From Paenibacillus abyssi (lineage in GTDB: Bacteria; Bacillota; Bacilli; Paenibacillales; Paenibacillaceae): DNA of 64,000 nucleotides. Position numbers and translations under genes: made by a program. Each line of letters starts with the position of its first letter. The stretch's first letter is position 1. Under the pieces are notes generated by a model that saw only the letters and a program-made list of their open reading frames with translations, searched no databases and was not told where the DNA came from. Location of the stretch: positions 310,001 through 374,000 of the forward strand of contig NZ_BMGR01000003.1 of assembly GCF_014640295.1 (NCBI RefSeq), read 5' to 3'. This document shows, piece after piece, positions 8,718-16,756 of this stretch.

Positions 8718-9677
8718 ATGCCGCAAATCGATATGCCGCTCCAGCAGTTGTACGAATACGCTGGAGTAAATCCAAAACCGGATGATGTAGACGCTTACTG
8801 GGATCGGGCTCTTGAGGAAATGAGATCAGTTACCCCTAACGTCGAGCTTGTGCCAAGTTCATTTCAAACACCGAATGCAGAATGTTTTGATTTGTATTTC
8901 ACTGGAGTGAGAGATGCCCGCATTCATGCCAAATACGTGCGTCCTAAAGGGAGCTCAGGGCCTCACCCGGCAGTACTGCAATTTCATGGTTATACAGGCG
9001 GCTCTGGAGACTGGCACGATAAGTTAAACTTTGCTTCATTGGGTTTCTCTGTATTGTCTCTGGATTGCAGAGGGCAAGGAGGCTACTCGGAGGATACAGG
9101 AGGGGTTAAAGGCACCACGCATCACGGCCACATCATTCGTGGTTTAAATGATCATCCTGATAACTTATTGTTCCGGCATATTTTTCTGGACACAGCCCAG
9201 CTAGCGGGAATTGCGATGGAACTGCCTGAGGTTGATCCAGAGCGTGTGTATGCAATGGGAGGGTCGCAAGGCGGCGCGCTGACGATTGCATGCGCTGCTT
9301 TGGAACCCCGCATCAAGAAGCTGGCGCCGGTTTTTCCATTCCTTTCTGATTATAAGCGAGTCTGGCAGATGGACTTGGCCAAGGATGCATACCAAGAGCT
9401 GCGCACCTTCTTCAGACACTTTGATCCACAGCATGTGCGTGAGGACGAGATTTTTACCAAGCTTGGCTATATCGATATTCAATACATAGCACATCGGGTA
9501 AAAGGCGATGTCATGATGGGGGTCGGTCTGATGGATACGATCTGTCCGCCTTCAACACAATTTGCGGCTTACAACAAGATTACTTCTTCTAAAAGACTTG
9601 AGATCTACCCCGATTTCGGCCATGAGAATTTGCCGGGATTTTTGGATAAAACGATTCAAATGTTCTTGGAAGAGTAG
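8718..9677 (+). CDS. Acetylxylan esterase / cephalosporin-C deacetylase family hydrolase
   Basis: This is a 319-residue alpha/beta hydrolase of carbohydrate esterase family 7 type, which removes acetyl groups from xylo-oligosaccharides and similar esters. The features are the N-terminal family helix (DVDAYWDRAL), the oxyanion region QFHGYTGGSGDWHD near 90-103, nucleophile serine in GGSQGGALT near 179, aspartate in GLMDTICPP near 274, and histidine in DFGHENLPG near 303. There is no signal peptide, so it is cytoplasmic. An SGNH hydrolase begins 11 bases after its stop, suggesting paired deacetylation of imported sugars; the exact substrate is inferred. Confidence 0.88.
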   Translation: MPQIDMPLQQLYEYAGVNPKPDDVDAYWDRALEEMRSVTPNVELVPSSFQTPNAECFDLYFTGVRDARIHAKYVRPKGSSGPHPAVLQFHGYTGGSGDWHDKLNFASLGFSVLSLDCRGQGGYSEDTGGVKGTTHHGHIIRGLNDHPDNLLFRHIFLDTAQLAGIAMELPEVDPERVYAMGGSQGGALTIACAALEPRIKKLAPVFPFLSDYKRVWQMDLAKDAYQELRTFFRHFDPQHVREDEIFTKLGYIDIQYIAHRVKGDVMMGVGLMDTICPPSTQFAAYNKITSSKRLEIYPDFGHENLPGFLDKTIQMFLEE

Positions 9678-9688
9678 GGGGAAATCGT

Positions 9689-10345
9689 ATGAAGCTTAAC
9701 TACCAGGACAAACTTGTGATGATTGGCGATTCCATTACGGATTGCGGCCGTAAGCAGCCGGTAGGGGAAGGGCTGTTCGAGGCGGTAGGCAAAGGTTATG
9801 TGGCATTAGTGGATGCGCTGTTAACATCGACATACCCCGAGCTTGCTATTCGGGTGGTTAATATGGGTACCAGCGGAAACACCGTGAGGGATTTGAAAGC
9901 ACGCTGGGATAGCGATGTGTCGGAATTGAATCCGAATTGGCTGTCGATTATGATCGGGATTAATGACGTATGGCGCCAATTCGATCAACCGAATATGACA
10001 GAGTCGCATGTGTATCTGGTTGAATATGAGCAGACGCTGGAGGAGCTTATCCTACGCACGAAGCCGCAGGTTCAAGGTCTGATCTTAATGACGCCTTTCT
10101 ATATTGAACCAAACCGCGAAGACCTCATGCGCGCAACTATGGATGAGTATGGTGCTGTCGTTCGCCGCCTTGCTGTCAAACATGAGGTGTTGTTTGTTGA
10201 TACACAGGCGGCATTCGACCGTGTCATGACTTCTATTTATCCGGCGACATTAGCCTGGGATCGTGTTCACCCGAACATGACCGGCCATGCTGTGCTCGCC
10301 CGCGCATTCCTGAAAGCGATCGGCTACCAATACGAAACAAAATAA
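9689..10345 (+). CDS. SGNH/GDSL-family hydrolase
   Basis: The 218-residue cytoplasmic esterase has all four SGNH blocks: MIGDSITDCG (Ser about residue 14), the glycine in NMGTSGNTVRDL, GINDVW with the Asn, and WDRVHPNMTGH with the catalytic Asp and His. The family covers rhamnogalacturonan and xylan acetylesterases and lysophospholipases. It lies immediately after a CE7-type esterase with GGGGGAAA before the ATG, so the two are almost certainly co-transcribed and may deacetylate the same sugar. Confidence 0.88.
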   Translation: MKLNYQDKLVMIGDSITDCGRKQPVGEGLFEAVGKGYVALVDALLTSTYPELAIRVVNMGTSGNTVRDLKARWDSDVSELNPNWLSIMIGINDVWRQFDQPNMTESHVYLVEYEQTLEELILRTKPQVQGLILMTPFYIEPNREDLMRATMDEYGAVVRRLAVKHEVLFVDTQAAFDRVMTSIYPATLAWDRVHPNMTGHAVLARAFLKAIGYQYETK

Positions 10346-10566
10346 TGACAATGAGGACGATGTCCTACATTTTTCTACACGCTTTGCATTGTAAGTCGAA
10401 AAAGGCCCGCAGCTGTCTAATCATTAATACCAAGCAGGTCGGAATAAGGGTCTTTGGGACTATTATTCATGAAAATAATGGTTGATAAAAATGAAAGTCC
10501 CATTTATAATGAGTCTCGTGAACTACTTGTAAATAAAATGAAAAAAAGGGTTGAGGGAGGTGAATA

Positions 10567-10974
10567 ATGATGAATTTGGAGGAAATGCCATTAGCGCGAC
10601 AAGTCGATTTTGTTTTTCGCCAGTTAGAGGATGAGTTGACCGACGCTATAGCTGGAACGGTTACGATTCAGATTCGGAACAACACAATTGGCAAATTTGG
10701 AGTTCGCCATAACCCAATTGAGAGTCGGGATGGACAGTTGGAAGAAGGTGAGAAAGGAATGACGGCCGTACAGGTGAAGGCTTTCCGCCAAATGGCTGTT
10801 GACGCGCTCAAGCTTAAAAGGAACTGGACGCACGGCGAGATCATGTATGATTTCTCCGTTCGCAAGGGCGCTAACACGTGGTCTGCAAGCATTCAATATG
10901 AGTCTAATTATAATTCAGCAAATTGGCTGTTTCGCTATCAGCCGAAGAACAAGCCGTATCGTGAAACCAATTAA
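10567..10974 (+). CDS. Conserved hypothetical protein, 135 aa
   Basis: I do not recognise this small acidic soluble protein. It lacks a signal peptide and membrane segments and has no cysteines. The N-terminal half is rich in Glu/Asp, and the C-terminal half looks like a beta-rich domain with aromatic residues (NTWSASIQYESNYNSANWLFRY). A clear GGGAGGTG lies just before the ATG, and a bidirectional terminator follows. The good ribosome site and codon use support a real gene. Confidence 0.7.
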   Translation: MMNLEEMPLARQVDFVFRQLEDELTDAIAGTVTIQIRNNTIGKFGVRHNPIESRDGQLEEGEKGMTAVQVKAFRQMAVDALKLKRNWTHGEIMYDFSVRKGANTWSASIQYESNYNSANWLFRYQPKNKPYRETN

Positions 10975-10982
10975 AGCGTAAG

Positions 10983-11017
10983 CAAAAATGCTGTCCATCC
11001 ACCGGGCAGCATTTTTG
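10983..11017. terminator. Bidirectional terminator between convergent genes
   Basis: CAAAAATGCTG pairs with CAGCATTTTTG, with A and T runs on the two sides. It can stop both the 135-residue gene and the SASP gene that converges on it. Confidence 0.8.
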
Positions 11018-11060
11018 GGTTTCGTTATGTTCATGGAAGGCCGTTACATATGCATTTTTT

Positions 11061-11279
11061 CTAGTATCTGCCTGCAAGCTGTTGCTCAGCCATTTGCACT
11101 AAACGGCGAGTAATGTATCCACCAATCGCGCCCGTATCACGTGTAGCCATATAACCGTAATATCCGTCTTGCGGAAGTTGGATACCGAGCTCTTGCGCGA
11201 TTTCAAATTTCATCTGGTCCAAGGCTGCACTAGCTTGAGGGACCACCAAGGTGTTGCTGCTGCGGGATTGATTAGCCAT
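11061..11279 (-). CDS. Alpha/beta-type small acid-soluble spore protein
   Basis: This 72-residue SASP coats DNA in dormant spores and protects it from UV and chemical damage. It shows the SASP core: LVVPQASAALDQMKFEIAQELG, then the GPR-type cleavage area, DGYYGYMATRDTGAIGGYITRRLVQMAEQQL. The frame runs further upstream, but the ATG at 11279 has AAAGGAGGTG in front and gives the normal family length. Expression is expected in the forespore under sigma G. A close paralogue lies about 4 kb away at 15134. Confidence 0.95.
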   Translation of the reverse strand: MANQSRSSNTLVVPQASAALDQMKFEIAQELGIQLPQDGYYGYMATRDTGAIGGYITRRLVQMAEQQLAGRY

Positions 11280-11385
11280 CGTGTCACCTCCTTTTTGTAC
11301 CCTTAGTATGGTTGGAGTGACACAATTTATACAAAAGAAAGAAAGTAAATTTTTTCCATCCACGATAGCTTGCCATTGGATCGCA

Positions 11386-12285
11386 TTACAATCCGAAGTC
11401 ATAATCGGGATAGACATAAGGTGAGTCCGGCGCTGCAATCTGCTCCAGCTTTTGCGCTTTGACGATAATAATCTCATTTCCGTTATAAGTGCCGATCATG
11501 ATGGTTCCTCTAACCTGAAGCCAAGTATCATTATCGAAATGGATGGCTTCGGGAGATGAAATCATTAATCCGTAAGGAAGTGAATCCGCGGAGCAGCAGT
11601 TCATCGCAAACCTGCTGACCACGAATTGTTGCTCGGACATCTTTTCTTCCCGATAAACAAATCCGCTGAGTTCAATTGTTTTGCCGATATACTGCTCACG
11701 ATACAGATCGATTGTTGTGAGGGTCTCTATAAACTGCTTTTCCTCCACCTTGATCACATCCTGCAGGTACAGCTTCTTACCGTTTTTCGCATACGACTCG
11801 GTGTAAATATCAGAAGGAAACAGCCGGTCCAATTCGTCGATTGGGCCTTCTTGACTGCTTGCCGAGGCCGTCTCGTCAGGCCGGTTGATGCTTTGCGACC
11901 CGCTTAGGCTAATGCCCTTCTTGGCTGCAAGCGAGCTTCCCATCATCGTGTCCGGAAGCAGAAAGCCGAGGGCAAGCGGAAACACGAATAATCCATAGAT
12001 TAGCGTGTTCTTCAGAAGCGAATGGGACGGGGTATGATCGCAACCGCAGTCTACCGCTGCCGTCCGTCCCATCCACGTCTGGAATGCCGCATAAAATTGA
12101 TAAATGGCTGCAGCGTACAATACCAGAGCGGACACCTTAACATAACCTGCCATACGAGGGGCGATGTAGAGGGTAAGATTGTCGCTGCGGACAAGATAGA
12201 CGATTAGGAAAGCGAAACCTGTCAAGATGATACCGCGAATCAGATGATGGATCATCTTTTGGCGCTCCTCCGCTGACATTGTCAT
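11386..12285 (-). CDS. TIGR03943 family membrane protein (YcgQ-like)
   Basis: The 299-residue protein has two N-terminal transmembrane segments, a CGCDH motif and a third segment near 95-113. The C-terminal extracytoplasmic domain of about 170 residues contains IGKTIELSGFVYREE and RFAMNCCSADSLPYG, the conserved TIGR03943 stretch. It is paired, 32 bases after it, with a UPF0718 permease, the usual arrangement; the pair is often suspected to handle metals, but no transport function is proven here. The ATG at 12285 behind AAGGGAG is preferred over an upstream TTG at 12303. Confidence 0.88.
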   Translation of the reverse strand: MTMSAEERQKMIHHLIRGIILTGFAFLIVYLVRSDNLTLYIAPRMAGYVKVSALVLYAAAIYQFYAAFQTWMGRTAAVDCGCDHTPSHSLLKNTLIYGLFVFPLALGFLLPDTMMGSSLAAKKGISLSGSQSINRPDETASASSQEGPIDELDRLFPSDIYTESYAKNGKKLYLQDVIKVEEKQFIETLTTIDLYREQYIGKTIELSGFVYREEKMSEQQFVVSRFAMNCCSADSLPYGLMISSPEAIHFDNDTWLQVRGTIMIGTYNGNEIIIVKAQKLEQIAAPDSPYVYPDYDFGL

Positions 12286-12317
12286 CAATAATTCTCCCTT
12301 CAATTTATAGTCACGTA

Positions 12318-13394
12318 TCAGTTCAGGTAAAAATATTCAATGAGATAGGATCCGATCAGAACAAACACGCCGCACATCAGAATAAGCCACAGCACCACTT
12401 TTGTTTTAAAGGTGGACAGAAGCATTAATGTATTTTTCAGATCGATCATCGGTCCGAACACAAGAAACGCGAGCAGCGAGCCGGAGCTGAATGTTCCGCC
12501 GAATGAAGCGGCCACGAAAGCGTCCGAGGTGGAGCAGATCGATAAAATAAACGCAAAGCCCATCATAAACAAATGGGAGAACCAAGGATGGTCGCCAATA
12601 CCGGTCAAAGTCGAACGGCTGATCGAGGTTTGGATCCATGCGGTTAGCAGCGCGCCGAATATCAAGTATTTTCCCATCTCGAAAAATTCATCCGAGGCGT
12701 GCGATAATACGGATGTAAAACGGCCACGGAAGCCGGTGCCGGAAATTTCATGGGAATGATCGTGCTCATGGGAATGTGTATGTACGTGTGAATGGTTATG
12801 GCTGTGTGAGTGGCCGGCGTTCTGGATGCCGAGTGTTGGCTTATCGTGCCTCAAGGGGTTAAAACGCATAAACCGATAGAGCAGCAGGCCGATCATTACG
12901 GTTACGGCAAAGGCCAGTGCCATACGTGAATAAGCTATTTCCGGCTGTGACCGGAAGGCAGTGTACGTTGACGTATATACAATCGGATTAAGGATCGGCC
13001 CGGCCAATATAAACACAAGGCCGATATAGGCGGGCATCCCTTTTCGGATTAAACGCCTGACAACAGGGATCATGCCGCACTCGCACAGCGGGAAGAGCAG
13101 ACCCAGCAAACTGCCGAACAGTACGCCGCCAATCGGATTTTTGGGCGTTAACCGCTGGATAAGCCGATCCGAGACAAAGACTTGCAGCAGCGAGGATACG
13201 ATTACGCCGAGCAGGATGAACGGAAAGGCCTCGAGAATCAAGCTGATAAATAAAATTTTAAAGGACTGCAAAGCTGAGACGTTTAACGTGAGGCCGGCCA
13301 ATTGGCGTTCAAATAAAATAAGGCCAATCATGAACAGACATAATAAGGTAAGGATAGGAGGAACAAATCGCAGGACGAATCTCACTACTCTCAC
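12318..13394 (-). CDS. UPF0718 permease (YcgR-like) with His-rich loop
   Basis: This integral membrane permease has 358 residues and about eight membrane segments in two halves. Each half has a characteristic motif: LCECGMIPVVRRLIRKG in the first, SICSTSDAFVAASF in the second. The central cytoplasmic loop near 193-217 is a striking run of alternating His and Ser/Asn/Thr/Glu, a likely metal-binding or sensing segment. It is the first gene of a two-gene unit with the TIGR03943 protein. Starts at GTG 13394 or GTG 13385 are both possible. Substrate unknown; a divalent metal is an inference from the histidines. Confidence 0.85.
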   Translation of the reverse strand: MRVVRFVLRFVPPILTLLCLFMIGLILFERQLAGLTLNVSALQSFKILFISLILEAFPFILLGVIVSSLLQVFVSDRLIQRLTPKNPIGGVLFGSLLGLLFPLCECGMIPVVRRLIRKGMPAYIGLVFILAGPILNPIVYTSTYTAFRSQPEIAYSRMALAFAVTVMIGLLLYRFMRFNPLRHDKPTLGIQNAGHSHSHNHSHVHTHSHEHDHSHEISGTGFRGRFTSVLSHASDEFFEMGKYLIFGALLTAWIQTSISRSTLTGIGDHPWFSHLFMMGFAFILSICSTSDAFVAASFGGTFSSGSLLAFLVFGPMIDLKNTLMLLSTFKTKVVLWLILMCGVFVLIGSYLIEYFYLN

Positions 13395-13485
13395 AACCTC
13401 TTCTCAGTAAAGATTACGATCATTATAGTGTATGCTGGGAAGAGCGTCCATAGGACAACTGTAGGAGTATTTTCTGCGTTTTTGC

Positions 13486-13513
13486 TTGACAATTTATTTG
13501 TGCTGAGTATAAT
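13486..13513 (+). promoter_or_regulatory. Sigma-A promoter of trpS
   Basis: TTGACA at 13486-13491 and TATAAT at 13508-13513 are separated by 16 bases. Transcription would start around 13520 and enter the T-box leader. Confidence 0.8.
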
Positions 13514-13519
13514 CGTTGT

Positions 13520-13781
13520 AAATAGCGATGACAGGAACAAGTAAGCGCGGTCTGCTGCAAGCAGAGAGCCGGTGGAAGCTGCGAACCGGTGCATGCTGCC
13601 GCTGCTGAATGGAGTCTGGAGCTGGGGTTGGAAAGTGGCGTTTTGCCGTCATCATACTACTCCCGGGCTGTCCCACGTTAAGGGATCTGAAGGTTTGGTC
13701 GGTGCTGTATTTCGCTGCCGATTGAACGAATAAGGGTGGCACCACGAGCTCTCGTCCCTTGCGGCGAGGGTTTTTTTGCGT
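13520..13781 (+). promoter_or_regulatory. T-box leader controlling trpS
   Basis: This leader of about 260 bases senses uncharged tRNA. The anchor is the T-box sequence AGGGTGGCACCACG at 13733-13746, followed by a GC-rich hairpin (CTCGTCCC...GCGAGGG) and a run of T residues ending at about 13777, the terminator arm. Upstream, a GAGAGCCGGTGG / GAACCGG arm fits the Stem I distal region. A TGG in the context GAATGGA at 13610-13612 is a candidate specifier triplet, matching tryptophan. The boundaries and the specifier choice are from reading, not folding. Confidence 0.88.
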
Positions 13782-13816
13782 TTAAAAACGGGAAATCCAG
13801 AAGGAGGTCGTTTCAT

Positions 13817-14803
13817 ATGAAACGTGTATTGTCCGGCATTCAACCAAGCGGCCAGTTAACACTCGGAAACTACATTGGTGCAATGCAAAATTTTGTAAAG
13901 CTGCAGCAAACGCATGAATGCTTCTTTATGGTCGTTGATCTGCATGCGATTACCGTGCCGCAGGAGCCGGCAGCGCTGCGGGAGCAGTCGGAGGCTGTTG
14001 CCGCATTATTTGTCGCTGCGGGTATCGATCCTGCCAAAGCAAGTGTATTCATGCAATCCCATGTACGGGCGCATGCCGAGCTGGGATGGTTGTTTACGAC
14101 GTTGGCTTATATGGGCGAGCTGGAGCGGATGACGCAGTACAAGGATAAATCGGCCGGGAAAGATTCCGTCGGTGCCGGATTATTTGTCTATCCTACCTTA
14201 ATGGCTGCAGATATTATGATCTATAATGCGGATTTGGTGCCGGTAGGCGACGATCAGAAACAGCATTTGGAGCTGACGCGTGATCTTGCGCAGCGCTTCA
14301 ACAGCCGATTCGGCGACTATTTTACCGTACCGGAGCCGTATATTCCAAAGGTTGGCGCAAGGATCATGTCATTAGACGATGCAAGCAAAAAAATGAGCAA
14401 GAGCAATCCGAATCCGGGAAGTTATATCGCGCTGCTTGATCCTCCGGATGTCATCCGCAAAAAAATCAGCCGTTCAACGACGGATTCAGGTAAAGAAGTG
14501 AAGTACGATCCGATCAACAAGCCGGAAATCAGCAATTTGATGAGTATCTACTCCCACTGCGCGGAGCTCACGCTGGAAGAGATTGAAGCGAGATACGAAG
14601 GGCAGGGCTACGGAGCGTTTAAGAAGGATTTAGCAGAGCATGTCGTTTCAGTGATTGAACCATTGCAGGCAAAATACAATGACATTCGCAGCTCCGGACA
14701 AATTCATGACATTCTTAAGAGCGGCGCCGAACAGGCAGCGGTAATTGCCGATAAAACGCTGCTCGAGGTGAAGGAAAGAATGGGATTTCTCCTGCCACGG
14801 TAA
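13817..14803 (+). CDS. trpS: Tryptophanyl-tRNA synthetase
   Basis: This class I aminoacyl-tRNA synthetase charges tRNA-Trp in the cytoplasm. The 328-residue protein starts MKRVLSGIQPSGQLTLGNYIGA, containing the HIGH-like TLGN. It carries MAADIMIYNADLVPVGDDQKQHLELTRDLA in the Rossmann fold and the KMSKS loop as KKMSKSNPN near 193-201. The ATG at 13817 is preceded by AAGGAGG; the frame opens earlier inside the leader, but that extension lies within the terminator and is not used. It is controlled by the T-box directly upstream. Confidence 0.97.
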   Translation: MKRVLSGIQPSGQLTLGNYIGAMQNFVKLQQTHECFFMVVDLHAITVPQEPAALREQSEAVAALFVAAGIDPAKASVFMQSHVRAHAELGWLFTTLAYMGELERMTQYKDKSAGKDSVGAGLFVYPTLMAADIMIYNADLVPVGDDQKQHLELTRDLAQRFNSRFGDYFTVPEPYIPKVGARIMSLDDASKKMSKSNPNPGSYIALLDPPDVIRKKISRSTTDSGKEVKYDPINKPEISNLMSIYSHCAELTLEEIEARYEGQGYGAFKKDLAEHVVSVIEPLQAKYNDIRSSGQIHDILKSGAEQAAVIADKTLLEVKERMGFLLPR

Positions 14804-14830
14804 TGGACAGGAGGAAGCGTTTCAGTTAAG

Positions 14831-15007
14831 TTATGTATTGTTTTTACGCCGCATTCTGGCGCGCACGATAAAACCGGCGCCAATATTGCAGATTGTAAGC
14901 GCGAAAAACAGCAGGGCGAACCAACCGTTATAGCTGATGGCAATAGCCGTTGCGCTCATCAATAACACTGAAGTAACAGCGAATAACAACGATAAAGGTT
15001 TGGACAT
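14831..15007 (-). CDS. Small membrane protein, DUF5325 (YlaF)-like, 58 aa
   Basis: A 58-codon frame on the minus strand begins MSKPLSLLFAVTSVLLM and ends RARMRRKNNT. Two hydrophobic helices (about 5-25 and 30-47) and a basic tail suggest an inner-membrane protein. GGAGAG lies upstream of the ATG. Layout and size resemble the DUF5325 family of Bacillus and Paenibacillus, function unknown; the family link is from memory. It lies convergent to trpS. Confidence 0.65.
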   Translation of the reverse strand: MSKPLSLLFAVTSVLLMSATAIAISYNGWFALLFFALTICNIGAGFIVRARMRRKNNT

Positions 15008-15133
15008 TTCAAATCTCTCCTTATTGATTTTAAGATTGTTTTATTTTTCAGCATATTCTCTACGATCCTGTCGCATAATAAGTTTGCAAGCTTGAATTAC
15101 ACTAAACGTGCAGAGGACGAAAGGAGAATTCAT

Positions 15134-15361
15134 ATGGCAGGCTCAGGCTCATCCCGTAACAGCAACACATTGGTGGTACCTCAAGCAACCCAAGCGCTTA
15201 ACCAGATGAAAATGGAAGCGGCGCAAGAGTTAGGTATCCAGCTTCCTGCAGACGGATACTACGGCAACATTGCAACACGCGATGCAGGCTCTCTGGGGGG
15301 ATACATCACTAGAAAGCTTGTCCAAATTGCGGAACAACAACTTGCGGGTCAATCCCGTTAA
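15134..15361 (+). CDS. Alpha/beta-type small acid-soluble spore protein
   Basis: This 75-residue DNA-binding spore protein has the core NTLVVPQATQALNQMK, AQELGIQLPADGYYGNIATRDAGSLGGYITRKLVQIAEQQL. It is about 75 percent identical by eye to the SASP at 11061. AAAGGAG precedes the ATG at 15134, and a strong terminator follows. Forespore sigma-G expression is expected. Confidence 0.95.
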   Translation: MAGSGSSRNSNTLVVPQATQALNQMKMEAAQELGIQLPADGYYGNIATRDAGSLGGYITRKLVQIAEQQLAGQSR

Positions 15362-15373
15362 TAAATTTTCATA

Positions 15374-15409
15374 CAAAAGCCCCTTCTATTGTGCAGGAAG
15401 GGGCTTTTG
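15374..15409. terminator. Bidirectional terminator between SASP and gerQ
   Basis: CAAAAGCCCCTTC pairs with GAAGGGGCTTTTG after a short loop. Flanking A/T runs let it serve both convergent units. Confidence 0.9.
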
Positions 15410-15458
15410 CCGTCAATAGGCCCGGAATTATTATATGAAGGAATGGAACTGCGAACGA

Positions 15459-16004
15459 TTAGCGAGATGGTTTGAGCGATCTTGCAGATGTTGTCCCGAT
15501 GGGGCTTGTATCCGTTACTATGCCGCCGTGGAACGGATATTCGTATTTTATCGGTTCATCAAACGTGATGTAGTCGAGATTCAAGGTTAACAGTAAATAC
15601 CGCATTCCTGTAACCGGATCACTGAGAATGAGATGATCCCTGCCTGCAGCTTCAATAACGCCTTTAAAAATCTTGGCATTCCATTCCCGGTTGTTTTCGT
15701 AGGTCATATATACGGTCGCCATTTTCCCGCGGTTTAATCGCAGAATATTCTCGACGTAGGATTCCTCAACAGCAGGGGCGGTTACAATCGTAGTGCCGCT
15801 CGGCGTTACGGTGGCGCCGCTTGGGACAGGCGGCGGTATCATCTGTGCTTGCTGCATCATTTTTCCCTGCGCCATATAAGGTGTCGGTACCGGTTGTGCA
15901 GCAGGGGGAGCGGAAGGCAGGTTAGCGTTTCCTTGCGCATAGGCGGTGTATGGCGCGTTATAGCTCCCTTGCACATTTCTGTAATTGTAAGGACTGTACA
16001 TCAC
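15459..16004 (-). CDS. gerQ: Spore coat protein GerQ
   Basis: GerQ is a coat protein needed for CwlJ function in germination and is crosslinked by transglutaminase in Bacillus. The 181-residue protein has a low-complexity N-terminus rich in Pro, Ala, Gln, Asn and Tyr (about 1-70). A conserved C-terminal domain follows, starting ESYVENILRLNRGKMATVYMTYENN and ending FDEPIKYEYPF with a short tail. It lies directly after cwlJ on the same strand, the arrangement known from Bacillus. Mother-cell expression is expected. Confidence 0.92.
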   Translation of the reverse strand: MMYSPYNYRNVQGSYNAPYTAYAQGNANLPSAPPAAQPVPTPYMAQGKMMQQAQMIPPPVPSGATVTPSGTTIVTAPAVEESYVENILRLNRGKMATVYMTYENNREWNAKIFKGVIEAAGRDHLILSDPVTGMRYLLLTLNLDYITFDEPIKYEYPFHGGIVTDTSPIGTTSARSLKPSR

Positions 16005-16050
16005 AAAAATTCCTCGCTTTCATTTGGGGGAAATAATGGACAACAACCAG

Positions 16051-16473
16051 TTAATAAACATTCGGACAATCCTCCGGCCGTGGGGCGAAAAAGCAGTGCG
16101 CTTTAAATCGACCAGTGTGGGGCTGGTTATACCACTGGGGAGGGCAATCTCCCGCCGGTCTGAAGAACCACAACGCATTGGAAGCAGGATGCTGCCTTTC
16201 GCCATTAATGACCCGTTTGGCTAGCCGGATTTCTTTATCCCGAGCTCCCTGATAGAAATAACCTTTTTGTGTCGCTTCAAACCCTCCGGGGCTTTGAAAC
16301 ACCATTTGCGGAATGGAACGGATATTGCGGAAATCAATACAGTTTCCCCGAACGCGATTGACCCCGACGTTGCCAACCATCAGCATGCCAAGCTCGCCTT
16401 CGCCCTCGGCTTCGGCCCGCATCAAACGGGCAAGCATTTTGGTATCTTCCGTGTTTGTTTTGATGACTGCCAT
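16051..16473 (-). CDS. cwlJ: Spore cortex-lytic cell wall hydrolase CwlJ
   Basis: CwlJ degrades spore cortex peptidoglycan during germination, notably in the Ca-dipicolinate response. The 140-residue protein is a single Hydrolase_2 (SleB-like) domain with MARLMRAEAEGEGELGMLMVGNVGVNRVR near the start; its early Glu is the presumed catalytic residue. It also has FYQGARDKEIRLAKRVINGER and FFRPAGDCPPQWYNQP. It has no signal peptide, normal for CwlJ. I start at ATG 16473, matching the usual MAVI-type N-terminus; a GTG at 16488 in frame is possible. gerQ follows 46 bases later. Confidence 0.93.
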   Translation of the reverse strand: MAVIKTNTEDTKMLARLMRAEAEGEGELGMLMVGNVGVNRVRGNCIDFRNIRSIPQMVFQSPGGFEATQKGYFYQGARDKEIRLAKRVINGERQHPASNALWFFRPAGDCPPQWYNQPHTGRFKAHCFFAPRPEDCPNVY

Positions 16474-16658
16474 ATTTCTTTTATTCACTTCCCTCCACTT
16501 GCCTGAGATCCGTAGGCGTTAGTTGATAGGCTGAAATCTACATAGTCATTGTATTGACCTCCTGTTCATTTGGTTCCAGTTCAATTGTAAGTTCCTCCGA
16601 TTATGGCGAAGGATTGAATGTCGATACGTGGCAAAATGATGAACACCTGGAGCGAACA

Positions 16659-16687
16659 TTGTCAAAGGGTTGTTTTTTCGGTATGAT
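16659..16687 (+). promoter_or_regulatory. Sigma-A promoter of ctaB
   Basis: TTGTCA at 16659-16664 and TATGAT at 16682-16687 have exactly 17 bases between them. They lie about 70 bases upstream of the ctaB GTG start. Confidence 0.7.
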
Positions 16688-16756
16688 TAAGTACGATTCA
16701 AGACCAAATAACGCGAGTGAATTGCGCTTTTATGCATTAGAATTGGGAGGCTTGCC

